Assembly: GCA_964516095.1 (NCBI GenBank)
Contig: CAZEYS010000071.1
Span: forward strand, 1 to 5,381
Direction of reading: 5' to 3'
Length of the DNA: 5,381 nt
Source: Hydrogenothermus sp964516095
Lineage (GTDB): Bacteria; Aquificota; Aquificia; Aquificales; Hydrogenothermaceae
Shown: positions 1 to 4,943 of the stretch, in pieces
Numbering within the stretch: position 1 is the first letter of the stretch
How the letters are laid out: each line of letters begins with the position of its first letter
Program-made: the position numbers and the translations under genes
Notes under the pieces: model-generated
What the model saw: only the letters and a program-made list of their open reading frames with translations
Database searches by the model: none
Told to the model about the DNA's origin: nothing

Positions 1-571
1 CAGCCCAGAATCTTGGTATAAGGTTACCCATGAAAACAACAAGAGGTGTCCATACGAGCATTGCAGAGATGTACCATCCAGAAACGTATAAAGGTCCTCT
101 CTGTGATGCTTTGTATAAAGGTGCTCCAAATTGAATTAAGTGTAGTAATAGCCAGAATACTATTATTGGGTCTATCCACCAAGGAGTTTCTCCCCATTCA
201 ACGTTATCTGCCTGTCCAAAGAAAAGTATTGCAATTACAGTTATTAAAACTGCTGCCTGTAAAGCTATAAACATAAACCATCCAAGTTTGTCACTTAAAA
301 CTCTATAACCTGTAAATCTTGGAACTGCCCAGTATAAAAGCCCTGTGAACATGTTAACTAAGAAACCATAAGCAGCTCCTGCTGTGTGTATCATTCTTAC
401 TCTTCCAGGAGATAAAAACTCTATTCCTGGAAATGGATAAATACCGTCAAGTTGTAAAGAGTATAAAAATCCCATTAAAGCAACAATTATGAAGAATATT
501 AGCCCCATCGCAACGTGGGCTTTTACTAAACCATAATTAACTAAATTTTTTAATTCTTGTGTGTTACTCAT
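1..571 (-). CDS. ccoN: Haem-copper oxidase subunit I, cbb3-like (CcoN family), N-terminal part
   Basis: Partial gene: the start codon is ATG at 571-569 and 190 codons are visible before the left edge. Subunit I of haem-copper oxidases is the integral-membrane subunit carrying a low-spin haem and the binuclear site. About five hydrophobic helices can be seen, at residues ~18-40, 59-83, 97-119, 134-153 and 161-184. Helix 2 has the RxxHT motif (R59, H62, T63), where H62 would be a low-spin haem ligand. The EWGETPWWID stretch at 125-134 resembles the helix 3-4 loop of CcoN. A strong Shine-Dalgarno, AGGAGGG (585-579), lies 7 nt upstream. The gene follows the di-haem cytochrome c gene by 17 bp, so the two are surely co-transcribed. 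The order cytochrome first, subunit I second is unlike ccoNOQP and recalls norCB, so an NO reductase of this superfamily is an alternative. The CuB/FeB ligands lie outside the window and cannot be checked. The family is confident; the exact type and gene symbol are tentative. Confidence 0.8.
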   Translation of the reverse strand, partial: MSNTQELKNLVNYGLVKAHVAMGLIFFIIVALMGFLYSLQLDGIYPFPGIEFLSPGRVRMIHTAGAAYGFLVNMFTGLLYWAVPRFTGYRVLSDKLGWFMFIALQAAVLITVIAILFFGQADNVEWGETPWWIDPIIVFWLLLHLIQFGAPLYKASQRGPLYVSGWYISAMLVWTPLVVFMGNLIPRFWA

Positions 572-578
572 ATTTTAG

Positions 579-585
579 CCCTCCT
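579..585 (-). promoter_or_regulatory. Ribosome binding site of the subunit I gene
   Basis: AGGAGGG on the minus strand, 7 nt before the ATG at 571. It sits in the short gap after the stop codon of the cytochrome gene (590-592) and fixes the start of the subunit I gene. Confidence 0.85.
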
Positions 586-589
586 ATTA

Positions 590-1351
590 TTATTTACCTT
601 GATTCATTAAGTAAGCAATGTAAGATACTAAATCCCATCTATCTTGCTCAGAAAGATAGTTAAACGCTGGCATAGGAGAACCTTCAAGTCCTACAGTTAA
701 AACTCTAAATGTGTCTTCTGGTTTTGGTCCTGCCCCTCTTACTGGATAAGTTAAATCTGTTGGTGGAACTGGTAATGTGGCAGCTATTGGACCATCTCCT
801 TTTCCTTTTTCACCGTGGCAAGCTGTACAGTTTGTAGCAAACAGTTTTTTACCTCTTTCTACAGATTCAGGTGTTCCGAAGTAATCTGGTCTTTTTATAT
901 TCTTGTACACAGATTCTCCAGGCTGTTCTTTTTCCCATCTATCCGAGAATGTCTTGATATAAGCAATAACTGCTCTTTTTTGAACTTCAGGAACGAGTTT
1001 AAATGAAGGCATTGGTGTTTGAGGAATTCCCCAGTTCAATACATGTAGTAGGTCTTCATCAGTAGGTAAAGTTCCCTCAGGTGTAGATTTCCATCTAAAC
1101 ACAGCTGTGTGGAAGTTTGGGGGTTTGTCTCTAAAGAATTTTGCAGCTTCAGATTTACCATCTCCATTAACACCGTGACAGCCTACACAGAACTTGTTAT
1201 AAACTTTTCTCCCCGCTTCTTCTTGAGCTGTAAGCTCTTTAGTTTTTTTTGCCTGCGCCGGTTTAGACGAGTAAACATGCAATAAACCGTACACAAACAG
1301 GGCTGGCATGAAGAAAAACAGCAGCCACCTGATTGTTGTGTTTTCTCCCAT
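590..1351 (-). CDS. Membrane-anchored di-haem cytochrome c (electron-donor subunit of the oxidase)
   Basis: 253 residues from ATG 1351-1349. Residues ~9-27 form one hydrophobic segment (WLLFFFMPALFVYGLL...), an N-terminal membrane anchor that would place the rest in the periplasm. Two class I cytochrome c domains follow. Domain 1 has C55-x-x-C58-H59 with probable axial Met M114 in TPMPSF. Domain 2 has C175-x-x-C178-H179 with M227 in SPMPAF. The two domains are clearly homologous: each has CHG-x(2)-GDG or similar after the haem site and the Met near a C-terminal helix. The role is very likely to pass electrons to the subunit I encoded 17 bp downstream. It has the layout of CcoP or of a fused CcoO/NorC-like subunit, but I cannot assign it to one of these. 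An open frame continues 18 bp upstream to a TTG at 1369, but that TTG overlaps the Shine-Dalgarno AAGGAGGT (1366-1359), so the ATG at 1351 is the real start. Confidence 0.93.
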   Translation of the reverse strand: MGENTTIRWLLFFFMPALFVYGLLHVYSSKPAQAKKTKELTAQEEAGRKVYNKFCVGCHGVNGDGKSEAAKFFRDKPPNFHTAVFRWKSTPEGTLPTDEDLLHVLNWGIPQTPMPSFKLVPEVQKRAVIAYIKTFSDRWEKEQPGESVYKNIKRPDYFGTPESVERGKKLFATNCTACHGEKGKGDGPIAATLPVPPTDLTYPVRGAGPKPEDTFRVLTVGLEGSPMPAFNYLSEQDRWDLVSYIAYLMNQGK

Positions 1352-1358
1352 GAGAAAA

Positions 1359-1366
1359 ACCTCCTT
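1359..1366 (-). promoter_or_regulatory. Ribosome binding site deciding the cytochrome c start
   Basis: AAGGAGGT on the minus strand, a near-perfect anti-16S match, 7 nt before ATG 1351. It rules out the upstream in-frame TTG at 1369 as the start, because that codon lies against the ribosome binding site itself. Confidence 0.9.
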
Positions 1367-1399
1367 CAATAGTTATAATTAGCTAACTTCTAATTCTAT

Positions 1400-1408
1400 A
1401 TAATAGCA
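1400..1408 (-). promoter_or_regulatory. Candidate extended -10 promoter of the cytochrome/oxidase operon
   Basis: On the minus strand the bases TGC-TATTAT form an extended -10 element (TGn plus a hexamer 5/6 like TATAAT). The transcript would begin near 1393, giving a leader of about 42 nt to the ATG at 1351. No good -35 lies at 17-18 bp (best TTAAAT), which fits an extended -10 or an activator-dependent promoter. Spacer DNA is very AT-rich, so -10-like strings are common. Confidence 0.4.
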
Positions 1409-1425
1409 TTTTTCAATACAATAAT

Positions 1426-1440
1426 TTAATATATCATTAA
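1426..1440. promoter_or_regulatory. Inverted repeat TTAAT-N5-ATTAA, possible operator
   Basis: A perfect 5-bp inverted repeat around 5 bases, centred at 1433. That is about 40 bp upstream of the start predicted from the extended -10 at 1400-1408, where a class II activator would bind. It contains only A/T in the arms, so it may be chance. Confidence 0.2.
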
Positions 1441-1458
1441 TTTCACAAAAATTTCACA
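1439..1458. repeat. Tandem 9-bp direct repeat with 11-bp period, possible regulator box
   Basis: AATTTCACA occurs at 1439-1447 and again, identical, at 1450-1458. The copies are 11 bp apart start to start, about one helical turn. Paired direct repeats with this spacing are typical of sites bound by OmpR/PhoB-type response regulators. It lies between the two divergent transcription units. Binding is an inference from geometry only. Confidence 0.35.
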
Positions 1459-1461
1459 TCA

Positions 1462-1491
1462 TTGTCTGGATATTGATTTATATCATATTCT
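1462..1491 (+). promoter_or_regulatory. Weak candidate promoter for the fliK-like/flhB-like pair
   Basis: TTGTCT (1462-1467), 18 bp, then TATTCT (1486-1491): a sigma-70-like arrangement pointing at the GTG start at 1531, with transcription starting near 1498. I saw no sigma-54 (GG-N10-GC type) element upstream of this flagellar-type pair. A sigma-28-like site was not excluded. Confidence 0.25.
1473..1486. promoter_or_regulatory. Candidate FNR/CRP-family binding site
   Basis: TTGAT-TTAT-ATCAT matches the FNR consensus TTGAT-N4-ATCAA at 9 of 10 defined bases. FNR, NNR and DNR regulators of this family commonly control cbb3 oxidases and NO reductases, so the site fits the cytochrome/oxidase operon whose start codon lies about 120 bp away. 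It is centred about 86 bp upstream of the start predicted from the extended -10. It also falls within the possible plus-strand promoter at 1462-1491. In AT-rich DNA a chance match is possible. Confidence 0.4.
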
Positions 1492-1518
1492 ATTACAAAT
1501 TTATATAACAGAAAACAA

Positions 1519-1523
1519 AAAGG
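1519..1523 (+). promoter_or_regulatory. Ribosome binding site supporting the GTG start at 1531
   Basis: AAAGG lies 7 nt before GTG 1531. It is modest, but no other start codon gives a protein containing the conserved N-terminal domain: the next in-frame ATG is at codon 168. Confidence 0.55.
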
Positions 1524-1530
1524 CAAGCAA

Positions 1531-2469
1531 GTGATTAATTTTAAAACTGCATCTATAGAAGCTGAGTACATAAGTATAGTAAAACCTGCTGGTAAGTCTA
1601 TACTTTTAAAACCTGGGGAAAACGTTAAAGCTCAGGTAGTTGATATACTTCCTGATGGTGGGGTAGTTCTCAGATTAAAAGGAAGTTTAGTTGAAGCTTA
1701 TTCTGAAATACCTCTTGAAAAAGGAACTCAGCTTAATCTCAAGATTTTAGAGCTTACAGATAAAGGTTTAATTCGCTTCCAAATAATAAAAGATAAAAAA
1801 GTCTTAAATATAGATATTACTCATAGGTTAATAGATAATTTAAATAATAAAGAGCATATATTAAGGTATATTCAAAGTTTTTCAGTACATAAGAATTTCA
1901 CTGGAAACTTTTTATCTATTTATAATTTATCCCAATTTGAAAAAGTTATAAAAAATACAGGTATTTTATTTGAAAGGAAACTTTTAAAAGGCAAGGACTT
2001 CAAGGATGATTTTAAGTTTAAACTTATTAGTATGTTAAAGGACGAGAGTTTAAGTTCTGAGGATAAAAAAAAGGTAAAAAAGCTTATTCAGGATATACAG
2101 TACTATCAATACCTTTCTAAAATAAACAACGTATTTTGGACTTTTATTCCTTTTATAGAAAAAGAAATTGTTTATGCAGATTTTTTATACAAAACTTTAA
2201 AGGAAGGAAGAGATAAGCATACATGTGTTATCAGATTAAAATTAAAGAATATAGGTGAAATTGCTGTATATATGTTACTTTCTGGAAAAGTTTTAAATAT
2301 TAGCTTTTTTTCAGAAAACAAGAAGTTCTTGAATATTCTTAAGGAGAATATATCTCAACTTAACCTATCAAAAGAGTTGAGTGTTTACTATTCCTTTGTC
2401 GAAAAGAAACTCAATTTAATTGAAATAATTAAAAATGATTTTAAGTCTAACCTGAGTTTGAAAGCATGA
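1531..2469 (+). CDS. FliK-like flagellar hook-length control protein (YlqG-type)
   Basis: 312 residues from a GTG start. Residues ~25-87 are a small beta-rich region (PGENVKAQVVDILPDGGVVLRLKGSLVEAYSEIPLEKGTQ...) of the kind seen near the N-terminus of FliK-like proteins. Residues ~90-200 are lysine-rich, mostly helical and unrecognised. Residues ~202-300 resemble the FliK C-terminal domain: FWTFIPF, then CVIRLKLKNIGEIAVYMLLSGKVLNISFFSENKKFLNILKEN in pieces, with the pattern of a hydrophobic strand, G-x-I-x-V, then an amphipathic helix. FliK proteins measure hook length and act on FlhB to switch export from hook to filament subunits. The following gene encodes an FlhB-C-like protein and overlaps this one by 4 bp, which strongly supports the call; Bacillus has a comparable neighbouring pair, ylqG-ylqH. 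The match is by pattern, and divergence is high, so the export-switch role is inferred. Confidence 0.65.
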   Translation: MINFKTASIEAEYISIVKPAGKSILLKPGENVKAQVVDILPDGGVVLRLKGSLVEAYSEIPLEKGTQLNLKILELTDKGLIRFQIIKDKKVLNIDITHRLIDNLNNKEHILRYIQSFSVHKNFTGNFLSIYNLSQFEKVIKNTGILFERKLLKGKDFKDDFKFKLISMLKDESLSSEDKKKVKKLIQDIQYYQYLSKINNVFWTFIPFIEKEIVYADFLYKTLKEGRDKHTCVIRLKLKNIGEIAVYMLLSGKVLNISFFSENKKFLNILKENISQLNLSKELSVYYSFVEKKLNLIEIIKNDFKSNLSLKA

Positions 2470-2729
2470 AAGATAAAATATTAAAAGCTGTAGCTTTAAA
2501 ATATGAAAGGTACAAAGATAAAGCCCCAAAGGTAGTAGCAAAAGGAAAAGGAAAAATAGCTGAGAAAATTCTGGAGATAGCCAAAAAAGAGAATATACCT
2601 ATTCAAAAGGATGAAGAGCTTGTTGAGCTTCTTGCAAAACTTGACATAAATGAAGAGATACCTCCAGAACTGTATGAGGCAGTTGCCAAAATTCTTGTTT
2701 ATATTTATCAGCAGAGCAAAAAAATCTGA
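2466..2729 (+). CDS. Stand-alone FlhB C-terminal domain protein (FlhX/YlqH-type)
   Basis: 87 residues, no membrane segment, so cytoplasmic. It aligns along its whole length with the part of FlhB/YscU that follows the NPTH autocleavage site: AVALKYE (8-14), APKVVAKGKGKIAEKI (20-35), EIAKKENIPI (37-46), ELVELL (51-56) and IPPELYEAVAKILVYIYQ (65-82). The NPTH position reads DKIL (3-6), so autocleavage is not expected; the protein begins about where cleaved FlhB-CC begins. FlhB-C binds export substrates and FliK. Helicobacter FlhX and Bacillus YlqH are known free-standing homologues. The ATG sits inside ATGA shared with the stop of the fliK-like gene (4-bp overlap), and only a weak GAAAG precedes it, so translation is probably coupled. 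Family call is strong; whether it substitutes for or competes with FlhB is unknown. Confidence 0.88.
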   Translation: MKDKILKAVALKYERYKDKAPKVVAKGKGKIAEKILEIAKKENIPIQKDEELVELLAKLDINEEIPPELYEAVAKILVYIYQQSKKI

Positions 2730-2732
2730 ATA

Positions 2733-2760
2733 TTGATTTTGTACTCCAGTTTCATATATT
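2733..2760 (+). promoter_or_regulatory. Candidate promoter of the memo/AMMECR1 pair
   Basis: TTGATT (2733-2738), 16 bp, TATATT (2755-2760), in the 62-bp gap before the Memo gene, with transcription starting near 2767. It would let the AmmeMemo pair be expressed apart from the flagellar-type pair. I see no GC-rich hairpin with a T-run in the gap, so read-through from upstream is also likely. Confidence 0.35.
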
Positions 2761-2774
2761 TAATGGCAAATATA
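2755..2774 (+). repeat. 7-bp perfect inverted repeat overlapping the predicted -10
   Basis: TATATTT, 6 bases, AAATATA. The left arm covers the candidate -10 and the right arm ends 3 nt before the Shine-Dalgarno GAGGGAG (2778-2784). It could be an operator; as RNA the all-A/U stem would be weak at high temperature. Confidence 0.2.
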
Positions 2775-2791
2775 AAAGAGGGAGAAAAATT

Positions 2792-3607
2792 ATGAGTGTA
2801 GCAGTAAGGGAACCAGCTGTATCAAATATGTTTTATCCAGCCAATCCTGAAGAACTAAAACAGATGCTTGTATATTTTCTAAATAATGCTCCTTTGTATA
2901 ATTTAAAACCAGAAGCTGTAATAAGTCCACATGCCGGTTATATATATTCTGGACAGACAGCAGCTTACAGCTATAAACAGTTTTTAAATTTGGATAGAAA
3001 TAAACATTATAAAGTTCTTTTAGTTGGTCCTTCTCATTTTGTTCCGTTTAATGGAATATCTTTTGGATTTTACGATTACTGGGAAACTCCTCTTGGCAGA
3101 GTTCCTGTTGCAAAGGATGAAATAGAAAAATTTGTGGTTAATAATCCAGATTTTCCTGTAACGTTAAACACGCTACCACATCAAAGGGAACATTCATTGG
3201 AAGTTCAAGTTCCATTTTTACAGCTTGTTCTTAATGACTTTTCAATAATTCCTGTTGTTTATGGGCAGATTGATTATAGATATGTTGAAAAGATTATTGC
3301 AGATATAAAAGGCAGAAGAGATGATGTAGTTGTAGTTATTAGCACTGACTTAAGTCATTATTATCCTTACGATGTTGCAAGACAGATAGATAAAAACTGC
3401 TTACTTGCAGTTGAAAACGAAGATTTAAGATTTATGGAAAATTGTGAAGCATGTGGAAAGATTGGAATGGAAGCTATTATTGATTATGCAAATAAAGTTG
3501 GCTGGAAATCTAAAGTTTTAGATTATAGAACATCAGGAGATACAGCTGGTGATAAGGATGCAGTAGTAGGATATCTAAGTGCAATTTTTTATGAAAAAGA
3601 GGTTTAA
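2792..3607 (+). CDS. Memo-family protein (AmmeMemoRadiSam system protein B)
   Basis: 271 residues from ATG 2792, with GAGGGAG 7 nt upstream; full length for the family. Memo proteins share the fold of class III extradiol dioxygenases (LigB). Visible signature segments in order: PAVSNMFYPANPEEL (8-22), SPHAGYIYSG (45-54, H47), GPSHFVPFNG (79-88, H82), REHSLEVQVPF (132-142, H134), STDLSHYYPY (184-193, H189), CEACGK (218-223) and TSGDTAGDKDAVVGYLSA (247-264). H47 and H82 match the first two histidines of the human Memo metal site; H189 is a third conserved histidine. The human copper-ligand cysteine near the C-terminus is not present at the ungapped position, which reads T251. No signal peptide, so cytoplasmic. 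The gene is followed after 2 bp by the AMMECR1 gene. Family identity is near certain; the biochemical role in bacteria is not established. Confidence 0.95.
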   Translation: MSVAVREPAVSNMFYPANPEELKQMLVYFLNNAPLYNLKPEAVISPHAGYIYSGQTAAYSYKQFLNLDRNKHYKVLLVGPSHFVPFNGISFGFYDYWETPLGRVPVAKDEIEKFVVNNPDFPVTLNTLPHQREHSLEVQVPFLQLVLNDFSIIPVVYGQIDYRYVEKIIADIKGRRDDVVVVISTDLSHYYPYDVARQIDKNCLLAVENEDLRFMENCEACGKIGMEAIIDYANKVGWKSKVLDYRTSGDTAGDKDAVVGYLSAIFYEKEV

Positions 3608-3609
3608 AA

Positions 3610-4200
3610 ATGGAAGATATCATCAAAGATATTAACCAGATAACTGAAGAAGAAGGTAAAGGTCTTGTTACCTTAGCAAAAAAAGCAATTGAGGAATATC
3701 TAACCAATGGAAATATTATAGATTTAAAAGAAGTTCCCTTTGAAAATTGGAAAAAAAAGGGGGCTTCCTTTGTTACTCTTGAAAGACGGGATACAGGTGC
3801 ACTTAGAGGCTGTATTGGTTCTGTTTTACCTTTTAGACCTTTATACCAGGATGTTATATCCAACGCAATTGCAGCTGCTACTAAAGACCCAAGATTTGTT
3901 CCAGTTACTCTTGAAGAACTACCTTTGATAAGAACTAAAGTTTCTGTTTTATCGTTTCCGATGCCCCTTGAGTATTCCTCACCAGAGGATTTATTGAATA
4001 AAATTCATCCTTTTGAAGATGGACTTATTTTAAAACTTGGAGACTTTCAAGGAACATTTTTACCTGACGTATGGGAGCAGATACCTGATAAAAAGGAGTT
4101 TTTATCTCATCTTTGTTTAAAAGCTGGCCTGCCACCTGATTGCTGGATAAATTATCATCCACAAATTTTTGTTTATAAAACAAGAGTGTTTAGCGATTAA
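3610..4200 (+). CDS. AMMECR1-domain protein (AmmeMemoRadiSam system protein A)
   Basis: 196 residues, normal length for prokaryotic AMMECR1 proteins, and soluble. Hallmarks: GASFVTLERRDTGALRGCIG at 51-70 with the invariant LRGCIG (65-70, C68), NAIAAATKDPRF (85-96), a strand region TKVSVLSFPMPLE (109-121) and GTFLPDVWEQIPDKKEFLSHLCLKAG in the C-terminal part (148-173), ending in the usual W-x-N/P...VYKTRVF tail. It starts 2 bp after the Memo stop codon, and its Shine-Dalgarno (AGAGG) lies in the end of the Memo gene, so the two are one transcript. In many bacteria and archaea this domain is linked or fused to Memo and accompanied by a radical SAM protein; the reaction is unknown. The gene ends convergently inside the stop of the ZIP gene, sharing TTAA (4197-4200). 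Confidence 0.95.
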   Translation: MEDIIKDINQITEEEGKGLVTLAKKAIEEYLTNGNIIDLKEVPFENWKKKGASFVTLERRDTGALRGCIGSVLPFRPLYQDVISNAIAAATKDPRFVPVTLEELPLIRTKVSVLSFPMPLEYSSPEDLLNKIHPFEDGLILKLGDFQGTFLPDVWEQIPDKKEFLSHLCLKAGLPPDCWINYHPQIFVYKTRVFSD

Positions 4201-4943
4201 CCTAATGTAGTGTCTAAATAAAGCATAACTATCATACCTATTAAAAATCCTAAAGTTATAAGATTTTTATTTTTTTCTGTTTTATAAAGTTCTGGGAAAA
4301 CTTCTTTTATAGTTATGTAAACCATAGCTCCTCCAGCCATAGACAGACCAAAAGGTAAAAGTACACTGAATATTGAGAATGCTAAGCCCCCTAATACAGC
4401 AAATAAAAATTCTGAAAATCCACTTAGTATTCCAATAAATACTGGAATTATCAGTCTATTTGTTAAGAAAATAAGAGGTAGAGATACAGCCAAACCTTCT
4501 GGAATATCCTGTATTCCTATAGCAATGGCAGTAGCCCACCCTTTATGGATATCATTGACTATAGATACTCCTACTGCAATTCCTTCAGGAATGTTATGAA
4601 TTATTATTGCTAATACAATAAGTATTATGCTCCTTACTTTGTTATTGTAAATACTGGAGATATTGTACTTTAACAGGTGCTCCTCATGGGGAATGTAGAT
4701 ATCTATAATGTGTATCAATAAAAAACCAGCGATAATACCTATTATTGTTATATATATATTACCTTTTTCTATAGATGGTAGTATCAAAGAGGTAAAAGAA
4801 GCGACGAGCATTATGCCGCCGCTAAAAGCCAGGCTTACGTCAAGTCCTGTTTTTGGAAATCTTTTGAAAAATACACTTGCAAATGCCCCTAAGCTTGTTG
4901 TAAGGAATACAAATAAACCAGCTAATACAACATCAAAAGGCAT
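4197..4943 (-). CDS. ZIP-family divalent metal (zinc) transporter, GufA/BbZIP-like
   Basis: 248 residues, eight likely membrane helices, an inner-membrane importer of Zn2+ or related metals. Helix 4 carries HNIPEG (H116, N117, E120) and helix 5 carries QDIPEG (Q145, D146, E149), with a further glutamate in helix 6 (SGFSEF, E178). These are the same residue types as the binuclear metal site of Bordetella BbZIP (His/Asn/Glu, Gln/Asp/Glu, Glu), and differ from E. coli ZupT, where helix 5 has HNIPEG. The loop between helices 3 and 4 has PHEEHLLKYN (85-94), a short His/Glu stretch that could bind metal. The ATG follows the dapD stop directly (TAA-ATG) with AAGGG in the end of dapD as Shine-Dalgarno, so the genes are translationally coupled. 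Metal specificity cannot be read from sequence. Confidence 0.92.
   Translation of the reverse strand: MPFDVVLAGLFVFLTTSLGAFASVFFKRFPKTGLDVSLAFSGGIMLVASFTSLILPSIEKGNIYITIIGIIAGFLLIHIIDIYIPHEEHLLKYNISSIYNNKVRSIILIVLAIIIHNIPEGIAVGVSIVNDIHKGWATAIAIGIQDIPEGLAVSLPLIFLTNRLIIPVFIGILSGFSEFLFAVLGGLAFSIFSVLLPFGLSMAGGAMVYITIKEVFPELYKTEKNKNLITLGFLIGMIVMLYLDTTLG

Larger units (their letters stand above)
1352..1530. other. Divergent intergenic control region
   Basis: 179 bp, strongly AT-rich, between the cytochrome c gene (minus) and the fliK-like gene (plus). No gene or RNA is seen. It is the only sizeable spacer in the window and holds all regulator-like motifs listed separately: extended -10 (1400-1408), inverted repeat (1426-1440), tandem repeat (1439-1458), FNR-like site (1473-1486) and a weak plus-strand promoter (1462-1491). 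Confidence 0.8.

Noticed and set aside
46..270. Open frames on the plus strand at 46-270 and 815-1006
   Set aside because: Antisense to the subunit I and cytochrome c genes; low-complexity products with no family resemblance.
1..571. Standard NorB assignment of the subunit I gene
   Set aside because: The region after helix 2 and the EWGETPWWID loop are closer to CcoN than to NorB; kept only as an open possibility of a cbb3-like NO reductase variant.
1352..1369. In-frame TTG at 1369 as an earlier start of the cytochrome c gene
   Set aside because: The TTG touches the strong Shine-Dalgarno AAGGAGGT (1366-1359), which is correctly spaced for ATG 1351; the six extra codons would be encoded by the ribosome binding site.
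1439..1458. CRP-type site from the TGTGA halves on the minus strand
   Set aside because: Both TGTGA copies point the same way; a CRP site needs TGTGA-N6-TCACA. Kept only as a direct repeat.
2065..2072. A8 runs at 2065-2072 (fliK-like) and 3751-3758 followed by G5 (AMMECR1) as programmed slippage or phase-variation sites
   Set aside because: Both are read in frame as ordinary lysine codons, the full-length products make sense, and such runs are expected in an AT-rich, lysine-rich genome. No alternative frame continues into a sensible product.
2730..2791. Rho-independent terminator after the FlhB-like gene
   Set aside because: The only inverted repeat is all A/T and is not followed by a T-run on the plus strand; it fits an operator or chance better.
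3510..3863. 117-codon open frame on the minus strand
   Set aside because: Antisense to the Memo/AMMECR1 junction, both well-conserved proteins; a shadow frame.
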